NCBI GenBank assembly: GCA_016283745.1
Contig: JAEENM010000014.1
Location: forward strand, 1-46,414
Source of the DNA: Bacteroidales bacterium
GTDB lineage: Bacteria > Bacteroidota > Bacteroidia > Bacteroidales > P3
DNA: 46,414 nt
Direction: 5' to 3'
Of this stretch, positions 31,506 through 39,499 are shown piece by piece. The notes under the pieces are model-generated. The model searched no databases. It saw only the letters and a list, made by a program, of their open reading frames with translations, and had not been told where the DNA came from. The translations under genes and the position numbers were made by a program. Numbering within the stretch: position 1 is the stretch's first letter; each line of letters begins with the position of its first letter.

Positions 31506-34175
31506 TTAGTCGTCGAGGAAGGTCAGACGGGCCTTCTGCTTGTTGAACTCATATTTTCCGAACTCGTTAAGTCCAACGCGGTTGACCACGAAGTTGGCGG
31601 GGGCGTTTTTCAGCACCACGCACTCCACTTTCTCGAGACGCTGCTGGCCAATCTGTACGCTCTTCAGTATCACGATGGCTTTGTCGAGGATGTTGCCTTC
31701 GGGGTCGAAGGAGTTGTCGCGTTCGGGGAAGTCCTCTTTATTGATACGACGTTTGTAGAGGAAGTTCATAGCCTCTTCCCACGAGATTGCCAGAGCTTCG
31801 TTGAAACGCTCGTCGATAAGCATCGTTACAGCGGCACCGTTCACAATGGCTTTTATCTCACCTTTGGTGGACTGTATCATGGTAACGGGCACCGATGCCT
31901 CTTCGTGGATGATGAAGGGGACTGTCTCCTCGTCGGGATCTTCGGCGGGTTTGTTCACAAGGTCGATAATTTTGCCGTCCTCGGTCTCCTTAACAGTCTG
32001 CACCTCTTCGGCCATGTTGTTGATAAGGCGTTTCGACACGAAATCGGTGCGCAATATCACGAAGTCGGTGCGGCGGTTGAGCTGGTGCGCCACCTCCTGC
32101 TGTGCTTTGGGCAGACGGTTCACGTATTCGCATTCGAGGGCTACACCTTTTTTAAATATATAACCGTCAACCATCAAGTCTTTCTCCATCACGCGGGGTA
32201 TGCGTTCGCCGTAGCCTTTGGCCACAAGACGGTCTTTCTCGATGCCGCGCGACACAAGGTAATCGACCACGGACTGGGCACGACGCTGCGATAGGGTGTC
32301 GTTGGTGAGGGTGATGAAGGGACGGCAGTCGGTGTGCGAGCGAATCTCTATCACCAAGTTGGGGTTGTTAACCATAATAAGGTAGAGGTCCATCAGCGAG
32401 TCCTGATACTGTTCCTTGAGGTCCCATTTGGCGAGGTCGTAGCGGATTTCGGGCAGGGTTACGGGCTGCTTGGGGACGGGTTCCATACGGAAATTGTGCA
32501 CTATGTCCTTGTCGGTGTTGTAGCCGTAGGTGCTTTCGGAGCCTTCCACGCTGAAATAATCGACTTTGGAGAGGTACATCTTGTATATCACGTTGCGTTT
32601 CACCTTGTCGGTGCCGAAACGGTAGGCGCCGTTCTTGTCGGTGATCTCCTCATATTCGTTGCCGTCGGAGCCAACGAGACGTACCTTAACGCCGCGCATC
32701 AGCTGCATCGATTTCTCGTCGCGCACATTGCCTTCGATGCTATACAGCAGCGGAGGCAGGTAGAACGAGAAGATGTCGTATTGCAGGTCGTTGAGGCGTT
32801 TGCCTTTGAATTCGGTCTTTTTGTTGTGCGGGTCGGCAAGGTAACGGTTCGACGAGAAATAGCCGTGTTCGTTGTAATCTACGCCGGTGTAGGGGAAATA
32901 AACTATGCCCATTTCGTCGAAAGAGGAGTTGATAGGCACTCCGAGGTTCTCGGCTTTGGACCACGAGGCACCTTTTTTCCTTACGCGGAAAAGGTCGAGA
33001 CCGCCAAGGCCGGGCAGACCGTTGGACGAGAAGTAAAGCACTGTGTCCTGATTGATGGTGGGGAACACCTCACGTCCGGGGGTGTTCACATTGGGACCGA
33101 GGTTCTCGGGGGCACCGAAATCGTCGGTGATGGAGGAACGGCGTACAACCCAGAGGTCGTAGTCGCCATATCCGTCGGGCATATCAGAGGAGAAGAAGAG
33201 TGTAAGTCCGTCGGCCGACACGCAGGGGTGCATGTGGCTGTAGGTGGTGTCGCCCAAATTTACGAGCTTGGGAGTAGACCATTCCTGCTGGGGCTCGTTG
33301 CTCTCTTCTTTCTTCGATTTCTTTTTGCCTTTGGTGTCCTGTTCGGGCTGTACGCGCACGGTTACGTAAACCTGACAGTTGTTGTCGCGGTGTTCTATCA
33401 CATCGCATCGGGTGAAGAATATAGTGTTGCCGTCGGCGGTGGCCGATGCTTCACTTTCGTTGGCGTGGGTGTTGATAATCTTCTCGCCGTCGTCTATCAG
33501 CTTGAGTTCCATCCAGTTGCCCTTGCGGTCCTTGGTCTGGTAGTAGATCGACGAGAAAGCCTCGCCTGTCCATTCGTCCTTGCGGGCGTCTTCATCGGCG
33601 ATACGCGACGAGGTGAATGTTATGGTGTTGGTGTCGTTGCCCACGAAGTTGAGCATCCAGTCGTTGTATTTGGTGTTCCACTGCGGCACCGAGTCGATGA
33701 CGTGGCGGGTGCGTTCGCGGTGCATCTTGGCGATGAGTTTCAGCGACTGCTTGCGTTCGGTGCCGTACTCGTCGCCGGGCACAAGCCGCAAGTATTCGTC
33801 GTAGTACTGGTCGGCAAGCTCAATGTTGTTGTCCACAACGGAAAAACGGTACATCTCGGCGAGATAGAGATAAATCTTCGGCTCGGAGGTGTAGTATTTG
33901 TTGCTCACAAGGCGTTTGTAGTAGCGTATGGCCTTGTCGTAATAGTTCATAAAACGGTAGCATTCGGCCATTTGGAACAGCACGCGGTTTTTCTCGGCGC
34001 GGTTCGATTTTATCGATTTGAAAGCATTTTCGTATGTCTCGGCGGCCTCGATGTATTTTTTCTGTTTGAAAAGCTCATCGGCTTTTTGGGTTACACTTTT
34101 GGTCTGGGCAAAACCCGAAACAGCACTCAAAACGGCTAAAACCAGTACAAATAGTCCTTTCTTGTAATTTTTCAT
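31506..34175 (-). CDS. PorE-like OmpA-family protein (TPR, propeller, regulatory-like and OmpA domains) with retropepsin-like tail
   Basis: The 889-aa precursor has a signal peptide (MKNYKKGLFVLVLAVLSAVS...FAQ) without a lipobox. Domains in order are: TPR-like helices (about 25-160), PD40/WD40-type propeller blades (about 170-460; HPCVSADGLTLFFSSDMPDG), a carboxypeptidase-regulatory-like beta domain (about 480-560), and an OmpA peptidoglycan-binding domain (about 575-690; EIRSHTDCRPF...LSQRRAQSVVDYL). The first four match the order in Porphyromonas PorE, a T9SS component. The last 128 residues (762-889) resemble a retropepsin-like aspartic protease fold, but the usual Asp-Thr-Gly is Asp-Glu-Arg (LIDERF, Asp788). 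It should bind peptidoglycan in the periplasm. Whether it serves T9SS is inference. Confidence 0.82.
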   Translation of the reverse strand: MKNYKKGLFVLVLAVLSAVSGFAQTKSVTQKADELFKQKKYIEAAETYENAFKSIKSNRAEKNRVLFQMAECYRFMNYYDKAIRYYKRLVSNKYYTSEPKIYLYLAEMYRFSVVDNNIELADQYYDEYLRLVPGDEYGTERKQSLKLIAKMHRERTRHVIDSVPQWNTKYNDWMLNFVGNDTNTITFTSSRIADEDARKDEWTGEAFSSIYYQTKDRKGNWMELKLIDDGEKIINTHANESEASATADGNTIFFTRCDVIEHRDNNCQVYVTVRVQPEQDTKGKKKSKKEESNEPQQEWSTPKLVNLGDTTYSHMHPCVSADGLTLFFSSDMPDGYGDYDLWVVRRSSITDDFGAPENLGPNVNTPGREVFPTINQDTVLYFSSNGLPGLGGLDLFRVRKKGASWSKAENLGVPINSSFDEMGIVYFPYTGVDYNEHGYFSSNRYLADPHNKKTEFKGKRLNDLQYDIFSFYLPPLLYSIEGNVRDEKSMQLMRGVKVRLVGSDGNEYEEITDKNGAYRFGTDKVKRNVIYKMYLSKVDYFSVEGSESTYGYNTDKDIVHNFRMEPVPKQPVTLPEIRYDLAKWDLKEQYQDSLMDLYLIMVNNPNLVIEIRSHTDCRPFITLTNDTLSQRRAQSVVDYLVSRGIEKDRLVAKGYGERIPRVMEKDLMVDGYIFKKGVALECEYVNRLPKAQQEVAHQLNRRTDFVILRTDFVSKRLINNMAEEVQTVKETEDGKIIDLVNKPAEDPDEETVPFIIHEEASVPVTMIQSTKGEIKAIVNGAAVTMLIDERFNEALAISWEEAMNFLYKRRINKEDFPERDNSFDPEGNILDKAIVILKSVQIGQQRLEKVECVVLKNAPANFVVNRVGLNEFGKYEFNKQKARLTFLDD

Positions 34176-34356
34176 CGTGCGTTTTTATATATGTTTTATA
34201 AATACAAACAACTGTTATACAATAATTTATACACAGATATACCGCTCCAAAGGGGCGATAAATCAAGTTGCTAAAATACGTTTTTTTTTTGGATTTTCGG
34301 CATTTTTTTGCTTTTTGGTCAAAAAAAATTGTTTTTTCTCGCCACAGCGTCGCAAA

Positions 34357-34379
34357 TTGAAATAATATTTGTAACTTTG
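34357..34379 (+). promoter_or_regulatory. Promoter of ddl
   Basis: TTG (34357-34359), 12 nt, TAACTTTG (34372-34379), 74 nt before the start codon. The rest of the intergenic region 34176-34453 is AT-rich with no gene seen. Confidence 0.6.
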
Positions 34380-34453
34380 CAAAACCGTTTCCAAGCATTT
34401 TTTGCTGAGCGGAGAAAAACAAAACACATTGTAGCACAAAAAATTACGTAACG

Positions 34454-35434
34454 ATGAAAAAAAAGATAGCCGTTGTGATGGGCGGTTTTTCGGGCGAACA
34501 CGACATTTCAATTAGCAGTGGCAACGAGGTTTTCAAGGCTCTCGACAAAGAAAAATACGAGCCTTACCGCATTGTCATCGAACCCAACGAGTGGTTTTAT
34601 CTTGCCGACGACGGCAGCCACCTGCCTTTGGACAAGAACGATTTCTCGGTCTGCATCGACGGACAGAAAATACGTTTCGACCTCGCTTTTGTGATAGTGC
34701 ACGGCAACCCGGGCGAAAACGGCCGTCTGCAAGGCTATTTCGACATGATAGGGATGAAATACACCACCTGCGATTTCTACACCTCGGTGCTTACTTTCAA
34801 CAAAGGCTACTGCAACCCGCTGGTGCGCAGTCTCGGCATTGTGGCCCTCGCCAAATCAAAGCTTATCTACCGCGATCAGGTGGACATCGACGCCATACTC
34901 AACGAGCTTGAGCTTCCCATTTTCGTGAAACCCGCCGCCGGTGGCTCCAGCGTGGGGATGACCAAGGTGAAACACCCCGAAGAGCTGCCCGCCGCCATCG
35001 AACGCGCCCTGCGCGAAGACGACCAGGTGCTGGTGGAGGAGTTCATCGAAGGTCGCGAGTTCGGCTGCGGCGTGATACAGACCAAGACCGACCTCATAGC
35101 ACTGCCCGTTACCGAGATAATACCCATCGGACGCGAATTTTTCGACTACGAGGCAAAATACCACGGACTCTCCAACGAGGTAACCCCAGCCGAGGTGGAA
35201 CCCGAAATCTCTAAAGAGATGCAGGAGACCGCCAAAAAGCTCTACAAAATGCTCAACTGCCGCGGCATAGTGCGTTTCGACTTTATCTACAACACAAATA
35301 AAAAGAAACTCTACTTCCTCGAAATCAACACCATACCCGGACAGTCGGCGGAAAGCATTGTGCCCAAACAGGCTAGGGCAATGGGCATAAGCACCTCCGA
35401 ACTGTACACCATGGTGATAGAGAGTTTCCTCTAA
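34454..35434 (+). CDS. ddl: D-alanine--D-alanine ligase
   Basis: The 326-aa ATP-grasp enzyme joins two D-alanines for peptidoglycan synthesis in the cytoplasm. The N-terminal substrate motif GGFSGEHDISISSG contains the glutamate and His of the family. The middle has FVKPAAGGSSVGMTKVK, the ATP-binding lysine and glycine loop, and VEEFIEGREFGCGV. The C-terminal metal and substrate region is FLEINTIPGQSAESIVPKQA. The motif EINTIPG, with Ile in place of the more usual Asn-Thr-Met/Leu-Pro-Gly, is within normal variation. It has its own promoter and no partner gene, and recJ follows from another promoter. Confidence 0.95.
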   Translation: MKKKIAVVMGGFSGEHDISISSGNEVFKALDKEKYEPYRIVIEPNEWFYLADDGSHLPLDKNDFSVCIDGQKIRFDLAFVIVHGNPGENGRLQGYFDMIGMKYTTCDFYTSVLTFNKGYCNPLVRSLGIVALAKSKLIYRDQVDIDAILNELELPIFVKPAAGGSSVGMTKVKHPEELPAAIERALREDDQVLVEEFIEGREFGCGVIQTKTDLIALPVTEIIPIGREFFDYEAKYHGLSNEVTPAEVEPEISKEMQETAKKLYKMLNCRGIVRFDFIYNTNKKKLYFLEINTIPGQSAESIVPKQARAMGISTSELYTMVIESFL

Positions 35435-35575
35435 AAAATCATCGGCAACCTGCAAAAATCATCTAAAAAAAATCGCTCCAAAAAATATCAACACATAATA
35501 ATCTGTTATCGAAAATATTAAACGTGCGAACAGAAAATAGTACGAAAATAATATAAAAAAGCCAATTATTTTTCG

Positions 35576-35583
35576 TATCTTTG
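35576..35583 (+). promoter_or_regulatory. Promoter box of recJ
   Basis: TATCTTTG preceded by TCG and a T-tract, 14 nt before the start codon, so the leader is very short. Confidence 0.6.
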
Positions 35584-35597
35584 CACACTCGAAACAG

Positions 35598-37430
35598 ATG
35601 AAAGAAAAACGTTGGATATTAAGGAATGACTATGACAATGAGGCAGTAAAACGGCTTCAGGATCTTGGCGAGAGCTGGCTAACAGCTTTACTCCTCGCCG
35701 AGCGTGGCATTACTACCGGCGAAGAACGCGACAGATTTTTCAACCCCAAGCTCACACATCTCCACGACCCGTTCCTGATGAGGGATATGGACAAAGTGAT
35801 ACCCCGCATCGAGAAAGCCTTTGCCAACCACGAACGCATACTCGTATATGGCGACTACGACACTGACGGCACCACCGCCGTGGCGTTGCTCTACTCCTAC
35901 CTTCGCAGAAACTACGACAACATCGATTTCTACGTCCCCGACCGCTACACCGAAGGCTACGGCATTTCGCTGAAAGGCGTGGACTATGCCGTGAACACCA
36001 ACGTGAAACTCGTCATCGCCCTCGACTGCGGCATTCGCGCCAACGAGCCCATAGCATACGCCAACCAGCACGGCATCGATGTCATCGTCGGCGACCACCA
36101 CCTGCCAGGCGACGAGCTGCCACCGGCCTTCGCCATCCTTGACCCCAAACGCGAGGGATGCCCTTACCCCTACAAAGAGCTGTCGGGCTGCGGCATAGCT
36201 TTCAAAATTGTGGAAGCCATGCTCGAAAAGAAACTAGGCGTAAGGATGTGCGACAACCCCGACCCGCAGGACGAACGTTTTCTGCGTCTGAAGAACAACT
36301 TGGCCCGTTACCTCGACCTTACGGCCCTGAGCATAGCCTCCGACATAGTGCCCATCACAGGCGAAAACCGCGTGCTGGCCTATTTCGGACTCAAGATGAT
36401 AAACTTCCGTCCGCGTCCCGGCATAGAGGCGATACTCTTCTACAGCGACATCGTTCATAAAAACGACGAACAGAAAGAGCATTATTTCAACAAAGAACTG
36501 ACTATCTCCGACTTGGTTTTCCTCGTCGGTCCGCGCATCAACGCCGCCGGACGCATAGAGGACGCCAAGGACTCGGTGAAACTGCTGCTTTGCGACAACA
36601 TGAAAAACGCCAACCAGTGGGCCGAGAAGATAAACCAATACAACTCCGAACGCAAAAAACTCGACCACGCTGTTACCGAAGAGGCCAAACACAAGATAGA
36701 CTCCGACCCCAAGCTGCAAAACAAAAAGTCCATCGTGCTGTTCGACGAGGACTGGCACAAAGGCGTTATCGGCATTGTGGCCTCACGACTGGTTGAAGAA
36801 TTCTACAAACCCACCATCATCTTCACCAAATCCGACAACCTGTACACCGGCTCGGCACGCTCGGTGAAAGAGTTCGACATACACTCCGCCATCGACCAGT
36901 GCAGCGACCTGCTGGAACATTTCGGCGGACACAAATATGCGGCAGGACTTGCCGTGAAACCCGAAAATTTCGACAAATTCGTGGAGCGTTTCGAACAGGT
37001 GGTGAGCGACACCATTCTCGACGAACAGACCACCCCCGACATAGAAATCGACGCCAAGGTAAGCATAGCCAAAGACATAGAACGCACCGGGTTCCTCGAA
37101 CAGATAAAGAAATTCGCACCCTTCGGACCGGGAAACATGCTGCCCGTTTTCCAAAGCAATAACCTTGTGGATACCGGCGACGCCCGCGAGGTGGGCAACG
37201 ACACCGTGAAACACCTCAAATTCAAGGTTACCGAATGCGACCAGGAGTCGGACAAATACTCCGCCATCGGCTTCAGGCTCGGCGAATACTGCGACGCCGT
37301 GAAAAACGGACACCATTTCAACATTTGCTACCATATAGAAGAGAACTTCTGGAACGGCAAGACCGAACTCCAGCTGAACGTGAAAGACCTCAAACTCCGC
37401 TCCGACGACGAGTACCTCGGCCCCTTCTAA
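35598..37430 (+). CDS. recJ: Single-stranded-DNA-specific exonuclease RecJ
   Basis: The 610-aa enzyme degrades single-stranded DNA 5' to 3' in recombination and mismatch repair. DHH phosphoesterase motifs are present: GDYDTDGTT at 85-93 (motif with Asp86, Asp88, Asp90), ALDCGI, and GDHH at 165-168. GPRINAAGRIEDA and the DHHA1-type substrate domain with GGHKYAAGLAV follow, then a C-terminal OB-like domain. Length is near the family norm. It stands between ddl and the rimP operon with separate promoters. The start codon lies only 14 nt after the promoter box. Confidence 0.95.
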   Translation: MKEKRWILRNDYDNEAVKRLQDLGESWLTALLLAERGITTGEERDRFFNPKLTHLHDPFLMRDMDKVIPRIEKAFANHERILVYGDYDTDGTTAVALLYSYLRRNYDNIDFYVPDRYTEGYGISLKGVDYAVNTNVKLVIALDCGIRANEPIAYANQHGIDVIVGDHHLPGDELPPAFAILDPKREGCPYPYKELSGCGIAFKIVEAMLEKKLGVRMCDNPDPQDERFLRLKNNLARYLDLTALSIASDIVPITGENRVLAYFGLKMINFRPRPGIEAILFYSDIVHKNDEQKEHYFNKELTISDLVFLVGPRINAAGRIEDAKDSVKLLLCDNMKNANQWAEKINQYNSERKKLDHAVTEEAKHKIDSDPKLQNKKSIVLFDEDWHKGVIGIVASRLVEEFYKPTIIFTKSDNLYTGSARSVKEFDIHSAIDQCSDLLEHFGGHKYAAGLAVKPENFDKFVERFEQVVSDTILDEQTTPDIEIDAKVSIAKDIERTGFLEQIKKFAPFGPGNMLPVFQSNNLVDTGDAREVGNDTVKHLKFKVTECDQESDKYSAIGFRLGEYCDAVKNGHHFNICYHIEENFWNGKTELQLNVKDLKLRSDDEYLGPF

Positions 37431-37593
37431 CCCGCCGACAAAAAAACATCAAAAAACCAACTTAACTGCCACAAAAACAAACATTTTTACCCCGTTTCGG
37501 CAAAAAGCGGGCAATAAAAACTATTTTATAATTATTTGGTTATCAATACTATATGTTTGGACTTTCAAAAAAATTGTGCGTAAACCGCTGAAA

Positions 37594-37616
37594 TTGAAAA
37601 AAAAATCGTACCTTTG
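37594..37616 (+). promoter_or_regulatory. Promoter of the rimP-nusA-infB operon
   Basis: TTG (37594-37596), 12 nt of A-tract ending in TCG, then TACCTTTG (37609-37616). The leader to ATG 37722 is about 100 nt. Confidence 0.65.
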
Positions 37617-37674
37617 CAAAGAATTATTGAGGTAAACAAAAGAATTTTCTGAGATAAATTTGAGATATACAAAG

Positions 37675-37700
37675 GAGGGGACAATCTGTCCCCTCTTTTT
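37675..37700 (+). terminator. Terminator-like hairpin in the rimP-nusA-infB leader (possible attenuator)
   Basis: GAGGGGACA (37675-37683) pairs perfectly with TGTCCCCTC (37687-37695) across a 3-nt loop, followed directly by TTTTT. It lies after the promoter and 21 nt before the rimP start, so it would stop transcription of the operon unless read through. Confidence 0.75.
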
Positions 37701-37721
37701 GATAAAAAAACACAACCAAAC

Positions 37722-38177
37722 ATGGACAAAGTAACAGTATTAGGTCTGATAAAGGACAAACTGGAAGGCACCGACAAATTCCTTGTGGATATGCACATCT
37801 CGAGGGATAACCGCATCAGCGTGGCCATCGACGGCGACAACGGTGTAACCATCGACGACTGCATAGAGCTGAGCCGCCACATCGAACAAAACCTCAACCG
37901 CGACGAGGAGGATTTCGAACTCAACGTGGCCTCGGCAGGTCTCGACAACCCGCTCAAGCTGCACCGCCAGTACGTGAAAAACGTAGGCCGTTTTCTTGCA
38001 GTAACCACCACCGACGGCGAAAAAACCACCGGAAAACTGCTCGAAGTAACCGACAACGACATTACCATACTGCCCGACAACACCCCGCGCCGCAAAAAAC
38101 AGGAGCCCGAAGCAGACAACACAAAGACAATTTCTTTCGACGACATTCAAACAGCAAAAATAATAGTAAAATTCTAA
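37722..38177 (+). CDS. rimP: Ribosome maturation factor RimP
   Basis: The 151-aa protein assists 30S subunit assembly. The N-terminal domain has ISVAIDGDNGVTIDDCIELS, the characteristic segment with the conserved acidic and glycine turn, then the EVASAGLDNPL-like strand (here NVASAGLDNPLKL). A C-terminal SH3-like domain is present. It is first in the conserved order rimP-nusA-infB, with nusA starting 11 nt after its stop. Both the promoter and a terminator-like hairpin lie in its leader. The start at 37722 matches family length. Confidence 0.92.
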   Translation: MDKVTVLGLIKDKLEGTDKFLVDMHISRDNRISVAIDGDNGVTIDDCIELSRHIEQNLNRDEEDFELNVASAGLDNPLKLHRQYVKNVGRFLAVTTTDGEKTTGKLLEVTDNDITILPDNTPRRKKQEPEADNTKTISFDDIQTAKIIVKF

Positions 38178-38188
38178 TACAAAACATC

Positions 38189-39430
38189 ATGGAAACATCA
38201 AATTTGATTGATTCTTTTTCCGAATTCAAAGAATTTAAAAACATCGACCGCGAGACGTTGATGCGCATATTGGAAGACGTATTCCGCAGTGCCCTGATAA
38301 AACGCTACGGCACCGACGAGAATTTCGACATAATAGTGAACGTGGACAAGGGCGACCTCGAGATATTCCGCAACCGCGAGATTGTAGAAGACGACAAGGT
38401 TGAGGACGACAAAAACCAGATAGCCTACTCCGAAGCCATCAAGATAGAAGCCGACTTCGAGGTTGGCGAAGAACTGTCGGAACGTATCAGCATGAAAGAC
38501 TTCGGCCGCCGCGACATACTGGCCATCCGCCAGAACCTTGTGGCCAAAGTGCAGGACTACGAACGTACCGCCATCTACCAGAAATACAAAGAAAAAGTAG
38601 GTCAGATAATCGTCGGAGAGGTGTATCAGGTGTGGAACCGCGAGATACTTGTTCAGGACGAGGAAAAAATCGAACTGGTGCTCCCAAAATCGGAACAGAT
38701 TCCCGCCGACCACTACCGCAAAGGCGACACCATACGCGCCGTGGTGCTGAAAGTGGAACCCAAGAACAACAACCTCGTAATCACCATCTCACGTACATCG
38801 CCCATATTCTTGGAACGTCTTATGGAAGCCGAAGTGCCGGAAATCTACGACGGCCTCATCACCATACGTAAGATTGTCCGCGAACCGGGCGAGAAAGCCA
38901 AAGTTGCCGTTGAGTCGTACGACGACCGTATCGACCCCGTGGGCTCCTGCGTGGGAATGAAAGGCGGCCGCATACACGGCATAGTACGCGAGCTTCGCAA
39001 CGAAAACATCGACGTTATCAACTTCACCACCAACCCCGAACTGTACGTGCAACGCGCACTCAACCCCGCCAAGATAACTTCCATCAAGATACTCGAAGAC
39101 GAGAAAAAAGCTGAAGTGTTCATGCACTCCGAAGATGTGTCGCTTGCCATCGGAAAAGGCGGCCACAACATCAAGCTGGCCAGCAAGCTCACCGGCTACG
39201 AAATCAACGTGTACCGCGCCGACGACGAAGGCTACGAGGAAGACGTTGACCTGCAGGAATTCTCCGACGAGATAGAACAGTGGATCATCGACGAACTGAA
39301 ACGCATCGGCTGCGACACCGCCAAGAGCGTGCTCGCCATTCCCGCCGACGAACTGCTGCAACGCACCGACCTCGAAGAGGAGACTATCAACAACGTGCTG
39401 CAGATACTCAAAGCCGAATTCGAAAAATAA
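38189..39430 (+). CDS. nusA: Transcription termination/antitermination factor NusA
   Basis: The 413-aa protein binds RNA polymerase and nascent RNA to control pausing, termination and antitermination. The N-terminal polymerase-binding domain runs to about residue 130. An S1 domain follows (GEVYQVWNREILVQDEEKIE), then two KH domains with VGSCVGMKGGRIHGIVREL and LAIGKGGHNIKLASKLTGY. The C-terminus is shorter than in E. coli and lacks its acidic repeats, as expected outside Proteobacteria. It lies between rimP and infB in the usual order. Since a terminator-like hairpin sits in the operon leader, NusA could regulate its own operon. Confidence 0.95.
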   Translation: METSNLIDSFSEFKEFKNIDRETLMRILEDVFRSALIKRYGTDENFDIIVNVDKGDLEIFRNREIVEDDKVEDDKNQIAYSEAIKIEADFEVGEELSERISMKDFGRRDILAIRQNLVAKVQDYERTAIYQKYKEKVGQIIVGEVYQVWNREILVQDEEKIELVLPKSEQIPADHYRKGDTIRAVVLKVEPKNNNLVITISRTSPIFLERLMEAEVPEIYDGLITIRKIVREPGEKAKVAVESYDDRIDPVGSCVGMKGGRIHGIVRELRNENIDVINFTTNPELYVQRALNPAKITSIKILEDEKKAEVFMHSEDVSLAIGKGGHNIKLASKLTGYEINVYRADDEGYEEDVDLQEFSDEIEQWIIDELKRIGCDTAKSVLAIPADELLQRTDLEEETINNVLQILKAEFEK

Positions 39431-39499
39431 TAATGAATAAGTGAAATAAAAAGTGCAGGAACCACAGAAAGAAAGTATGAATTAAAGCAAGGAGGAACA

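Noticed and set aside
32334-34139. A 601-codon plus-strand frame opposite the PorE-like gene
   Set aside because: It mirrors a gene with clear TPR, propeller and OmpA domains, so it is an antisense shadow.
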